Part shown: in pieces, positions 49,127-60,739 of the stretch
How positions within the stretch are numbered: position 1 is the stretch's first letter
How the letters are laid out: each line of letters opens with the position of its first letter
Assembly: GCF_000204055.1 (NCBI RefSeq)
Contig: NW_006768769.1
Span: 2,349,942-2,413,941 of the forward strand
From: Melampsora larici-populina 98AG31
Taxonomy: Eukaryota; Basidiomycota; Pucciniomycetes; Pucciniales; Melampsoraceae
Direction of reading: 5' to 3'
DNA length: 64,000 nucleotides
Notes under the pieces: generated by a model
The model's database searches: none
Seen by the model: only the letters and a program-made list of their open reading frames with translations
Told to the model about the DNA's origin: nothing
Made by a program: the position numbers and the translations under genes

Positions 49127-51177
49127 CTATTCTAATGGTAAAGAAGTAGTTCGCAAAGGTGGCAATTCTGGTGGAACAGATAGTGATGGTGAAGGTAAAG
49201 GTAGAGGTAGGGGTAGGGGTGTCAGAGAAGGTGAAGCAAGAGGTGTGGGAGTTAAAGGAGCCAGAGTGATATAGATTACTGAGTTTTCTCGAATTGGATC
49301 AAGGGTTTGAAATTGAACCTGTGGTGATCCAATTGTTGAGACAGAAGCGATGCTGCTTGCAGGTGCAGATGACTTTGGTCCAGGTGTTTGCATGTGTAGA
49401 ATTGGATGTGAGATCTTTAACTTTTTGTTTGACCCTTCCTTTGAAAGTAGCATCTGGCCCTGCATTGGTGATAAGCATTTTGAATCAGTTTACATTACTT
49501 TAGCGATGAGAAATTCAGATGTCAACTTACACTTTGAATAAGTAAAGATAGAGAGAGAAAGGCAGCGCTAAAAACGATGACCCAAGCGGAAGTGACTCGC
49601 CATGCAGGTCTATAGAATAATTTGGACGGATGAGAAAACGCCGGTGTCCCGAAGGAAGAGCAACGGGGTAAGAGGGAAAAGCCTTACGTGACGAGAATAT
49701 CCTCAGCTTTGATGGTCAAGATCAAACCAGTAACTACGTACCAGAGTAAAAGTAAGGTAACGAGCATACATCGGGCCACGAGGAAGACTGAACAAGAAGA
49801 AATAACAATAAATCTCCAGCAAAAGATTGAAAGACTTGAATCGATCAAGAAAGAGGACTCAACTATATTTCCTTCGTAACTTTTTGGCTTGTAAAATCGA
49901 CATGGTGGCTCGATCATCGGTTAAAAATGTAGCTTCACTATGACCTTTTTCCATCTCAAAGTCCAATGAAAGTCCAACAGCTGTTTCACGAGCGACAGCA
50001 ACTGACTTTTTCATGAGTTTGAGAAGGAGGACAACGGTGACAGTGTAAAACTAGAGGGAAAAAAACCGTGTACAAAGAATAAGTTAGCTAACTTAGGGAT
50101 ACATATTGAACTTCAAAGGGTGGAAAACGTGACTTACAATTACGGCAATGATGACGAAAAGGGACCAGGCCAAGCAAGCCCCCTTGAAGTGCCTAAGGAA
50201 GAATTGACTACTGTCGTGAAAAGGGAATACAACGCTCGTAAGAGTGTCATAATCGATGTGACGATTGATAGAGGTGGGAGGAGTCCAATGAGCAGATAGA
50301 TCATCGAATGTAGAGATGAGGTTTACAAAGGCTTCCTGTTCGGAGCGAAAAAAGAAGAAAGACGCGATGCCATATCCGCTCGCGACCAACAAGACCACAG
50401 CAGGTACACCGATGCACAATGTGTTGAGTAGAAGCGGGTGAGGGATGGTCTTTTTTGAGCTCCCATTCCGCTTCACTGTCTTGCCCGGTGCGAGGATACT
50501 AAGAACAAATATAAGCAAGACTGGTTCTGTTGATGAATTGAGAAGTACTCACTAAATGTAGAGTGCAGACCAGCCACTAGAATTGCAAAGTACAAGTCAG
50601 ATCCAATCTTATACGAAGGAAAGATGACAATCAATTTACTTACCTGAACCAAAATCCAAAAAAGCCTGGGACGTAGGATACCACAAGCCACATACTGATA
50701 TAACTACGCTGCGAGAACTGGCTCGACTGAAAGTTCATGTAGCTCAGCACAATGAATATCTCGGCGAGGATGCTGGCAAAAATTTGTGAAATGGCGACGG
50801 CCATACCAGGATTAGGGATATAATAGGAATAGATTTGATTATCTGAAGACCAATATGAATCATCATTGAGTTGTTATAATCGGAGAAAGTGCAGAGTGAA
50901 AGTAAAACATACTTTGTGCAACACGTTCTTTCTTCCAAAGCCAAAGGTGTTTCTGTTGAAATGCGTGATTCCGAGTGAATGGAATCACCACGAGTGAAAC
51001 CGCAAGGCAGAATATGACGACGTAGACTACGGCGAAGGTGATTAGGAGACCGTATACTGGATCAGAGGATGGAATAGTGGGAAAAACCACTGCCTGCATT
51101 GACTCTTTCAAATATTCGTAAGGATTGACCCTGGGAGGAAGCTGAGGCAGCGACTGTAATAATCGAATGCTGCTCAT
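49127..51177 (-). CDS. 7TM-B: paralogue of the 7TM-A membrane protein
   Basis: Eight exons on the minus strand give 515 aa: 51177-50913, 50842-50644, 50576-50553, 50498-50138, 50050-49864, 49787-49688, 49609-49531, 49459-49127. Start chosen at MSSIRLLQSLPQLPPRVNPY because it aligns with the start of 7TM-A (NPY shared); the frame is open further upstream without similarity. Helices: VYGLLITFAVVYVVIFCLAV; YYIPNPGMAVAISQIF onward; VVSYVPGFFGFWFSGWSAL; PHPLLLNTLCIGVPAVVLLV; FKGACLAWSLFVIIAVI into FYTVTVV; FLVARCMLVTLLLLWYVV; WRVTSAWVIVFSAAFL. Exons 6 and 7 are 100 and 79 nt, exactly as in 7TM-A and 7TM-C. The tail is Pro/Ser/Leu-rich (PLPLPLPLPSPS). Divergent with lectin B, 1.7 kb away. Confidence 0.85.
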
Positions 51178-52080
51178 GATGGATTCTGTGGATGAGTGTA
51201 AAGGTAGGTGTAAGGTGAAGATAAATTGAAGAAGCGTTTGTTGACCAACGAGCACTCGGGGTGATAACTGAAAAATCGGGCAATGGACTATGTACGAGTT
51301 GAACGTTGTGATGTCAAAGTGTTGTTGATTATTTTGTTTTTGCTGAAAAGAATGCCAGACTTCAATGACCGCAGCGAGTGGGTCGAATTGAATAAGGTGA
51401 AAGGTAGGAGATTTGTGCAGCGTTTGAGATGTGAACATCAAACAGTCAAGTTGACTGTGGTGGACCATTGGGCCAGCCTGGGCCACAGTGCTTGATAGCC
51501 GGAAGGCTCTCATAAACACCCGTCAACAACACCCTAAAGCAATTATATAAAAAACAGTCAATAATCTTCAACCAAGTGCTTGAAGAGAGCTGGAACGGTC
51601 CAATTGCCTCAGAAAAGGAGTGCGACGTGCAATTGGAGTTGCAGTATATACTATGATGAGACATCCTCGATTACAAACCAGGACGACCGGATAAAGGGGA
51701 TCAAATCTCAACCAAGCAATGCCTATCGTTCTGTGCGTCAAATGATATTTAACTGAACGTAAGTCCCCCTCACCGGCCTCCCTCCGCGCGCGGTTGTGAT
51801 GGGGCTTTCGTTGAGCTAGAATTATATAGGCCATGTGTGACTTTACAAAATGGTGCGTGCTTTCACAGAAACTCAAATCAACCGAGGTCCTTTTCAATTC
51901 TCAACTTATACCAACATCGGCCTTGTCTTCTTCATTTTCTCCACAGGACGATATAGTAAAACCAGTTGGACTTTTTGCTCTGGCTGCCCATCTTATGGAA
52001 GCATCAAGTAGAAGGTTTCCGCAAAGGGACATCATAATTTTAGACAAACGCTGCGAGATAACCAACTCTGAACCATGTTT

Positions 52081-52146
52081 GACCAGTTGAACCCAGTTGA
52101 ACCCAGTTGAACCCAGTTGAACCCAGTTGAACCCTGTTGAACCCAC
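52081..52146 (+). repeat. Minisatellite, six TTGAACCCAG-type 10-bp units
   Basis: Tandem units GTTGAACCCA, the last with one change (CCCTG). They lie about 0.8 kb upstream of lectin B. Confidence 0.95.
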
Positions 52147-52155
52147 ATATGGTAG

Positions 52156-52232
52156 TTCTGGGCGCGCCTACCTACACTTCAAGTTTTTGAGGCGCGCCTT
52201 CTGGCGTGTTTTTCAAACGCGCCCCCAGCCTG
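52156..52232. repeat. Small GC-rich inverted element (CTGGGCGCGCC ... GGCGCGCC ... GCGCCCCCAG)
   Basis: About 75 bp with imperfect inverted GGGCGCGC/GCGCGCCC blocks. It stands out in AT-rich DNA and is probably a tiny non-autonomous element. Confidence 0.5.
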
Positions 52233-52909
52233 AACGAGTCGAGACCTTCGAGTAGACCAGTGTAAAATTCCTCATCACTCGCCAAACTTATCACTTTATG
52301 GACTATCAACCGCTGCTGTCAGCTCTTTCAGTTCAAATCAATCGCAATCTTAATCCGAGTTTTAATCTCAAAACCTTCCAACCGCCCTGGAAATTTTGAA
52401 CCAAACCAACTAAAGCAAACCGAACTGACCCTCCCACCCACCCAACGGCGCGATCCTAGCCAAGGGAACGCTGGGTTCCGTAGAGCCAATTCCCAAGGCG
52501 TGGCTCCGCTACCGAACTTAATATCGGCCATTGGAGATGCTCCGGGATCAGCTCAACCTTGATATTGGTTCCACGAAGTCTCCAGAGTAACTGCTCGAGA
52601 CCTCCTCTTGCTCCCATTCCAACGCTACCAGAGCCAACAAAAGATTGGGAGCCAGAAGTCAATCATCCGGTCTTCGAGAGGGACTTTGAAAATACCCAGA
52701 GACATAGATCGCAGCTTCGGTTGAGTTGCCTTCCGCTACACATCTGACGTTCATCCCATAGTCGTGAATGCACACCGAACCCTGAGTTCACACCCCATAG
52801 TCTGTATGGATCCCCCGCAACGTTTCTCATCCTGAAATATGGCCGTCTTATATGTATCGCTTTTTCAAAATCTCCACGATTAGGTCCCAACAATCACTTT
52901 TTGTCAACC

Positions 52910-54348
52910 ATGGCACTCTTCCTAGTATTTTTACTCTTCTTAACCCATTCATCTGCCACATTTGATCGAGAGGATATAGTTCTAGATCGACAGATCAAGG
53001 GAAACATCACGCAGCTGGGCGAATTGCACGATCACGGGCTTGAAATTCGTGAGCCTATTCCAATCTTCAGGTTGCAAAGCGATGAATGCATGGATTATAA
53101 ATGACTCCATACTCATCATCATATCCACCAATCCTCATACGGTCTTCCTCTCTCATCAGCTTACGTGGAGAATCTCAGGGGCCTAAATTATGATTTCGGA
53201 GGGTCCACAGGTTTGCAGCACCACTCGCTTCTTTCGTGACCCTTCGGCTGCTGAGTTGATATATGTATTGCACCTGAAGTCATTGATTTAAATCAACACT
53301 GTCGCCTCACGCAACGCAGACCATCGCAGGCCGGGTATCTGTGTTCGCATCGGCCGCTACTCTCGCCTCAATTCCAGATTGATGTAGAGCTTTCTATTGG
53401 TGCCAATGATAAGACTCTGTTTGGCGATGGGCTTGCTATCTGGCTGGTCGAGGACGGGATCAAAAACACGGGCTCTGTGTTTGGAGCCCCCGGTCAGTCT
53501 TTGGACTTAATCAAGCTTTTGTGACTTACATTACAAAAGGCTGACTCTGAATTTATTTTGTTGAACTGTTCCCCAGACTATTGGACAGGTCTTGGAATAT
53601 TCATAGACACTTTTCCAAATAGTGATAAATCAGTTTGTCTTCCACAGAAGTGACCTCTTCTCTATGCCCCCGGACATGCAGCTAAACTTTCCGATCTTCC
53701 AGAAACCATTTCCCATCATGATGGGAATGTTAAATGATGGATCGAAGCGGTACGATGTAGATAATAACGGCCAAGGACAAGGAAGTGGGGAATGTCATTT
53801 GCCCAGGATACGAGATCAAGGGCCTCATACCATTCGAATAAATTATGTGAAATCAAAGTTTCTCGAAGTGAGCATCTCATCTCTCGCTGGGATCTGGTTA
53901 AGATGTGTTTTCAGCAGATTTATAACTTCGAAAAAACCATCATGAAAACAGGTTCTTGTACGCTATGACGATCCTGACAAGTATTCTACGGACGTATGGT
54001 CTCACTGCTTCACAATCTTCGATGTCACATTGCCTCTCCGACCCTACCTGGGATTTTCCGCTCACACTGGTTATCTTGCAGGTTGGTTAATATCCTACGA
54101 TATAAAATACTTAAAGTACGAAATTAACAATGTACCCTGCAGATACCCATGATATTGTCAATGTCTTTGCGAGTCAAATTCATCACGGGCACGAACAGCC
54201 GAAGTTCACACCTCCAGTTCAGCCTCATGTTCAGGAAGTGAAACTCAGTGGAGTAAATATACGTATAATACTACTCCTTGTTTTTTTGGTGGTAGCATTC
54301 TTGGGGGGTAAAAGGTTAGAAACTCCCAACAGAGAAATCTTATCTTAG
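52910..54348 (+). CDS. L-type lectin B, divergent paralogue of lectin A
   Basis: Seven exons give 319 aa: 52910-53048, 53160-53210, 53280-53492, 53577-53632, 53703-53867, 53952-54081, 54143-54348. All intron positions and phases match lectin A, and exons 4 and 5 have identical lengths (56 and 165 nt). Signal peptide MALFLVFLLFLTHSSATF. Lectin motifs: YVENLRGLNYDFGGST, CRLTQRRPSQAGYL, FGDGLAIWLV, DYWTGLGIFIDTFPNS, KPFPIMMGMLNDGS, conserved Cys in GECHL and SHCFTIF, SAHTGYLADTHDIVNV. The C-terminus has one transmembrane helix (IRIILLLVFLVVAFLGG) and then a 13-residue tail GKRLETPNREILS, longer than in lectin A and without a dilysine. The DLQNRWFDFG core of A is changed to NLRGLNYDFG, losing the usual Trp. 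No frame break. Likely still made, with altered ligand or sorting. Confidence 0.87.
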
Positions 54349-55672
54349 AAATCATGAAGCTGACTACACATTCACCGGTGTGATCAGATACAAGCGCTCC
54401 GCTGACAAGAAATTCTGATCCATGTTATTACACGAGGTCATTTCTCCAAAGCTGGTCTTCATTGCACATTGGTTGTATCAGGTGACCAAAACCTCAAGAA
54501 GTTTCAAGATGAGAATGCATAGTTGTCATTGTCAAAGCTCGACTACCCTTCTTGGAGCTGGTCCCTTCCATGGATCCCTTCCATATGCTCGAGAGGAAGA
54601 AACCAAAAAACATGTGGGTCAGTGCATCATGTAGTAAATAAAGGTGGAGCTATGGCTAGGCCTTGAAGCAAGCTAGAGGTACCGGAACAGGAGCATGTTC
54701 TAATGGGGCTCGCCCTGGTACAGTCCAATGCTAAGTCCAGATTGCCCATGAGATTGCAATTAAGTGAAACACGCGGTGTGGCATATTCCAAAAATAATGG
54801 GTTACCAAAACAAATCAGTCATCAGAATCATCTGGGGGGATGGAACTGTGAGATATCCACTTGATCCATATCTTCAATAACTTGAGGAACAAATGTGACC
54901 CGGGTCAGTGGGCACAGGTGTAATGATGCTTGAGTAATATCCAACATTGTTGCGCTATGCAATGAAGCTTTTCTAATCCCATGAGCAAACAAAAGGATCC
55001 TGTGTGGTGTCAAATCATAAATATCACAGCCTTCATTCACTAAAGAAGGTTGATACAGTGGGGTTTGTTAAAGCCCTATGCACGCCTGGTGCTCAGAAGC
55101 AGTCGTGATCTAGCTTGACACGAGCCGTGCCAAACCGCGGGACCCTCACCCCCGGAGGTCGGAGGAGGGACTTAGTTAAGTTGAAGTCGTCGTAGGTCTT
55201 GATGAAATTTGCACCTCCACAGTACAATCTTAATGAGAACAGAGTAGTTCCAGGATGTGAGGACCAGTCACCGTGGCCCAGGGATTTTCAGCAAAATACC
55301 CGAATCTTCGGACATCTTGCCAGATATATTAAACAACGAAATAGCTCCCAAGACTTTTATATTGATCCAAACAAGTCTTCGATGGTGGTTCTTCGGATCT
55401 GTGCATATTGGAGTCTGGGCTCTTTGGTGGGTGCCCATAGAAGCCATGATATAATGCTTAAATACACAAGGAACTTTCAAAGACATAATTTTGTACACCA
55501 AGAGAATGAAAGAGAGAAAGTCATGTTTTGAATGGTTTTAATCACATTTTTACTTAAGGATATCTTGCTCGAATTTATATACTACTGATTTTTGCACGCG
55601 GCAAGTCTACAACCACCATGAGATAAAGATAGATCAAAAAATAATGTAACTGAAGCAGGACGAACGTCATTC
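54349..55672. other. Intergenic between convergent lectin B and 7TM-C
   Basis: Open frames up to 110 codons carry no motif. A short GC-rich patch (about 55125-55175, CCGCGGGACC, CCCCCGGAGG) may be a transposon end. No gene is called. Confidence 0.4.
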
Positions 55673-57714
55673 TCACATCACAAGGGGAGGAGGACATTTT
55701 TCACAAGATGCGATGCACTGGTCGATCATGACAAAGGAGTCCGGTCGGGTCATAGGAAGAGGTTCTGCCATTTGTAGCTGGAGGATGTTCTCAGGCATAG
55801 AGACATCGGACTGTTTTGTTGGCATAAATCTTGTTGGAGATTCGGAAGTCTCCGAAAGTAACTTCCACTATACAAAAATGAACTCGTTGGTTAGTTTTGC
55901 TTTGCCCAATGAAATGATAAAGATGGTTTACGGAATGCTTACGCTTTGTAGTAGTAAAACTACTGATGACAACACTGAACTCGAAACGGTCACCCAGATG
56001 CATACCGACCGCCAGGCGATACTATTTCCAAAGAAGAAGTAAGACTACAAACATATCTCACACTGAAATAGTAGTCGTGTTCATATCTTCATACTCAACT
56101 TGTCGATCACACTCCCGATCTTGATAGTCAAGGCGATTCCGACAATTAAATGCCATACCAGAACCACTGTAAGTAAAGTGCAGTGCAAGAGCAGCATTCC
56201 TACAAAAGTTCAAAAACAACTTACCAAATTGGTTAATTTTGGACTGATTATGAGATAGAGATGAACTTCATTTCTGAAAAGAGGAAACAATCAATGCACT
56301 CACGATAATTTCGTTTGAGATTTTTGGAGGATTTCGAACCGGATAATGCACGTATCACAGTTTGCGTACCTCCGATCCGCTCTGACGTGAGAGCAGGACT
56401 CCGGCTTGGACCCTCAAGTGTTGAGTTGTAGTCAGACGAGCATCCTACCAGTAGATTTCTCTTGCCACTGGCTACATCTACAGTCGTTTTTAGCAGTCTC
56501 AGGAAAATAGTAATGGTGTAACTATAAAACTGTTGAACAAATCCACATGTCACAAAGGTAGCATATCGAGGCGAGTCAAACGGACGTAACCAAAACATGA
56601 GATACTGCAAGATACCAAGGTACATATGGCGTTACCGCACTCAGATCAAAATACGTACACTGACTTCTATCAAAGCTGCGATAGACCACGTAAGGCTAGC
56701 CCACCTGAACTGAGCGACGAATCGCTGGATTGCCAAGGTATATCGGGCCATCTCGTTTGAGAAGTCCTGCCCCGAGGCCACTTGAGCGACAACTGCTTGG
56801 TAAGCTTCTACCCTTTCATGGGTTGCCCGAATTGATACGATACCCCACTGTATAGCCGTGAGGGTGACGAGAACAGGGACACCGACACATGCGCTATTCA
56901 TGATGGCCGGGTGTAACATGCTTCCCCGGCTTGAAACTCCACCGATAGTAGGTCGCTCGGGTGAGAGTAGACTGTGAGTCCAAAAGCTTAGACAGGATCA
57001 GAATCAACGTGAGAAGACAGATGATGATAATGAAGTCACTATTTTTTACCAGATGTATAGTGCACTAAAACCGCTAAACCAAAACCCAGTGAAGCCTGGA
57101 GATACACAGACAGATATAAGAGTGAAAGAAAATTACAAGACGAATTTCGGGTACAATAAATATCAGTAAAGCGAGGTGGACGTACAAGGTGTGTAAGACA
57201 CAGTTAGCCAAAAGTATCGATAGGTTGAGAGTGTCGCTTGAGGGTCCTGAAGAGCCCGATAAGAAAGATAAATATAAACCTCAAAGAGTACACTTGACCA
57301 CAGTTGGGATATGACGATGGAGAGACCACCATTCGGAATATAATAAGGAGTTGGTCGCGCTGTTGCGCAACAAAAGACCGATCCAAGAAAATGTTGTCAA
57401 TGTTTGATCTTGTCAGGTGGACCAAGGAAGACATAACAAGTGGGAACACTAAAAAGGTAGGATAACTGACAAGATAAGTATTGTTTTCGCCAGAGCCAAA
57501 TGTTTTTTTTTCTCGAAGCCGAACCTCTTAGAAATGGAGTGGCGAGGATGACAAGGGCCAGCCCAATGATGACAAGGTAGATGATACCAAGGCCGACCAG
57601 AAGCCTGGAAACATATGGATACACATATGGATGTTGTGATTGATCCAACCGTGACAAGATTATTGAAATTTGTGAGTCTTGCGGTGCACCGGCACTCGAT
57701 GTCGTGTTCAGCAT
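55673..57714 (-). CDS. 7TM-C: third paralogue of the 7TM family
   Basis: Eight exons on the minus strand give 458 aa: 57714-57471, 57359-57186, 57095-57050, 56971-56659, 56529-56304, 56199-56100, 56021-55943, 55867-55673. The first ATG of the frame is at 57714 (MLNTTSSAGAPQD). Helices: LVGLGIIYLVIIGLALVILA; YYIPNGGLSIVISQLW onward; GFWFSGFSALYI; HPAIMNSACVGVPVLVTLTA; RWASLTWSIAALIEVS into FYSYTITIFL; LLLHCTLLTVVLVWHLIVGI; AWRSVCIWVTVSSSVLSS. Exons 6 and 7 are again 100 and 79 nt. The tail is short (about 65 residues) and ends in a Cys/Pro cluster, CIASCEKCPPP, unlike the long Ser/Asp tail of A. Convergent with lectin B. Confidence 0.83.
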
Positions 57715-59763
57715 CGTCAATCGGGGCAAGGTCAACGGAAACTTATGGCGTGAAATCGATTTCCTTCAAATCGCGGAGTTGCAAAGGCGAAGTCCGATTT
57801 GCGTTTACATATATGCATTTGGGAACCGCTTCAGAGAGCGGATGAAAAGAAGAATGAGGAAAATTAATCTATATCATTTGGGTAGTTCTGCGGTATTGGT
57901 ATTAGATAAATCAGTCCCGTTATATGGTTGAACAGAATCGCGGTCTTGAATTTCAGATCTCAATTCATGCAAACAAAAACGAAGGTCAAGGCGATGTGAA
58001 GGGACAAGAGAGAAGGAAATGGTGAATATATCGTGTGCACATATGGTGTTCACTATGAATACAAAAACGAAGGTCCAAGTGCTTCCAGTCTTGAATGCAG
58101 CCATCGAAAATCGAAAAGGTGGCTGAGATGAGTGAGGATGAGTGAGAATTAGAGTGGTCGATCTGTATCCACAAGGAGATCAATTAAATTCGTGACTGAA
58201 CTAATTTCCCAAATTGCAAGCCCAGTGGCCACATGCTCGTCCTTTCCTCCCGTCTGCTCCGTATTCCGGTCTCGGAGCAATAACACCTCAACAGACCTCA
58301 ACTTCCCGCCATGTCGCATACACTCATTGCGTCCAACATTGGTGCACGAGGTATGTAAGAGTATGTAGGCATATTGCTTCAGGCCACCAAACGCAAGCGA
58401 ATTGATATCATGGGCCTCGTGAGGAGCACCGGAGAAAATATGGGATCAAGGATCTATCTAACTTGGAACTTCAAAAGTCGATACAGCCCTGTCGCCACAG
58501 CACTGGAGACAGGTCTGATGATGGTCCATATTGACCTGGGATTCAGATTTATCCGGATGTGATTCCCTCACTGATTTATGGCCATGATGCACGCCGTATG
58601 GCACATATATGTAGGTAGGAGCCGGGAAGTTCAGACAAACTTTATTTCAGAAGATCGGCAATTTTCATCTTGTAAATAACACGAGCAACGCATGCGTGCA
58701 GATTTTCCGCCAAAACTCCATTGATCTGAACATGAAAAAAGACAAGAATTTATGTATGGGGCTATAAACCAAAACGCTAAACAGCCTTCTGGGCTTTCTT
58801 TGCAATCATCCTTAAATACGGGGATTCAACCCTAAGTGCTTGGATTATGTGTTACTCAATCTTTTGCCAGGATTATGGGATTGACACATCCATTACCCAA
58901 ATTCTCTAAGGATGAGCCTTTGGAAGCCAGAAGAATGTAATCAATGTGTGCTGCCTGCTTGTAAGAAATGGTGTATGTATTGCAGAGGCAGGTGATCATC
59001 AATTGTAGACGTAGATCAGATTGGGAGGCCAGGCTTGGAGATATAAATTGGAAACTCTGATAGAAATTTTCATTTGACACCCTTTTTGATCAAGTATCCT
59101 TTCCATGCTCATGCTTGCAGACCGCCAAGAGCTGAGCCATATGAAAAGTATGATTGCTCAAAGCCAGCTTCAGGGATACGTAGTAACATGCTCAGACAAA
59201 TTTACTAATCTAGTAGTAAGCTCTCTCTTTACTTGACCATGAAGAGGCAGACATAGCACTGCGTCCACCACAGACCTTCTCGACGTCGAGATGGTCAGAT
59301 CTTCCCGACTTTGTTTCCACTTAACTCTTTTTCAATGTTTTGTTCCTTCACAGACCTTCTCCTCAGTCAAAAGCCTGAAATTCCCTCCTTTCCACGTTTT
59401 TTTACTTTACTGAGCTTATGGTCAGTCAACAGTCTGAGGTATTGCACCAAAGCTCAGGAGATGAGCAATCACCTCAGCGCACAGGCATAGCACTTTGTAC
59501 ATGACCGCGCACATGCACATTCACTTTTAGCCCGGAGAGAAAATCTTGAGGGCGTCAATTGAACACTAGAAAATACGGTGCCATCCAAGCTGCAGGAAGC
59601 ATTAAAAGCACGCATCTTCAGAACTCCCTTGGCAGCTGAGGTGAAATCAGATGACCAATGGCTGCGAGTAGTCAGGGCGCCGGCCCCGGTGGTTTTGGGC
59701 ATCAAACCTTGGGGCGCTGATGAAGACGTCACAGTCTGAGTCACTGCATCGATCTCTAGCCCT
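57715..59763. other. Intergenic upstream of 7TM-C and of the oxidoreductase
   Basis: Contains one doubtful small secreted ORF (separate entry). Sequence around 58310-58510 shows a possible exon-intron-exon (ATG near 58311, GTATGT donor near 58350) but the joined frame stops quickly. Nothing else is recognised. Confidence 0.4.
57874..58104 (-). CDS. Doubtful small secreted protein, 76 aa
   Basis: An open frame starting MAAFKTGSTWTFVFVFIVNT and continuing ICAHDIF: a plausible signal peptide followed by about 50 polar residues with one Cys and an N-glycosylation site (NGT). No intron, no relative in the window. It ends 160 bp before the 7TM-C start on the same strand and could also be part of that gene's 5' region. 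Confidence 0.3.
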   Translation of the reverse strand: MAAFKTGSTWTFVFVFIVNTICAHDIFTISFSLVPSHRLDLRFCLHELRSEIQDRDSVQPYNGTDLSNTNTAELPK

Positions 59764-59863
59764 TGCACTGGCTGTGCAGCTTGATCAATCCCTGATCTCT
59801 TTCGCCCATCTCAGAATGAAGGTAGCCGTCATTGGAGGTGGAATCAGTGGACTAGGTGCTGTC
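59764..59863 (+). repeat. 100-bp perfect direct repeat, left copy (carries a duplicate of oxidoreductase exon 1)
   Basis: Identical to 60740-60839. It contains the 5' leader, the ATG and the first 16 codons (MKVAVIGGGISGLGAV) of the oxidoreductase, but is cut before the exon's splice donor, so this copy is dead. Confidence 0.95.
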
Positions 59864-60739
59864 ACAAGACCTGATTCACTGTTTTCCCCGTGACAATACC
59901 TAGAGATGAGTCTCAATCACCTCAGTCACAAGACCTGATTCACTAACCTGTTTTCCCCGTGACAATACCTAGAGATGAGTCTCAATCACCTCAGTCACAA
60001 GACCTGATTCACTAACCTATGAGGTATAGTCAGGTCACAGAATAAGATGGAGAAAAGGAATCGGCGCGTATAAGTTTTAGCTACGATTTCTTTTCCTTCC
60101 GTAGAATAGCGGATATTTATTTCACCTGTTTTCCCCGTGACAATACCTAGAGATGAGTCTCAATCACCTCAGTCACAAGACCTGATTCACTAACCTACAT
60201 CATCAGAGAGATCAACAAACATATAAGAAAAGATAACAGTTAGATATATAAGAATAGAAAAAGAGAACTAAGAGTGATCTTATTCTGACCTATGAGGTAT
60301 AGTCAGGTCACAGAATAAGATGGAGAAAAGGAATCGGCGCGTATAAGTTTTAGCTACGATTCTAGCGCCGATTAACAAACAAGTGAAACATGAAGATATG
60401 AATGACGAGAAACAATTAGTAACATCCATATAGAAATGAAAGAAAGATAAAGAAAGAATATGATAGAATTGAAATAGTGAAAGGGGCTTACTCTTTTCCT
60501 TCCGTAGAATAGCGGATAAGGAAAAGAGTATTAGCCCAAATTGATGGAGGCGCAATTCAAATAAAGGAACTTCTAGGTTTAGGTTTGACTTAATAGTATT
60601 GTTAGATTTAGTTCAGTTTCAGCCACTATGATCTAAGTTTAAGCGGGGTAGCGTATTTGTAATAAGTCAAGTGTCAATTAGACTTTCACTATAGCTGAAA
60701 CCTAAGTAAGATCATGAGAGACTGGGTTGTCTCTCAACA
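59864..60739. mobile_element. 876-bp insert of repeated, rearranged LTR-like blocks
   Basis: Made of a few modules used several times. A block TGTTTTCCCCGTGACAATAC...CACCTCAGTC occurs three times, each followed by ACAAGACCTGATTCACT. A block starting TATGAGGTATAGTCAGGTCA (about 70 bp) occurs at about 60019 and 60292. A block CTTTTCCTTCCGTAGAATAG occurs at about 60091 and 60495. The insert includes a TGTT...AACA-bounded stretch (ends TCTCAACA), as in LTRs. No coding frame. It looks like solo-LTR material multiplied or shuffled at the insertion site. Confidence 0.7.

Larger units (their letters stand above)
51178..52909. other. Divergent intergenic region between 7TM-B and lectin B
   Basis: Contains both promoters, a 10-bp minisatellite and a small GC-rich inverted element (separate entries). 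Open frames up to 110 codons on both strands have no motif or paralogue and are not called. Confidence 0.45.

Noticed and set aside
50863..51519. 7TM-B start at the farthest upstream codon of the 218-codon frame
   Set aside because: The first 100 or so codons have no counterpart in 7TM-A or 7TM-C; the ATG at 51177 aligns with them.
55199..55531. 110-codon plus-strand open frame
   Set aside because: No recognisable domain and overlapped by similar-length frames; may be repeat-derived.
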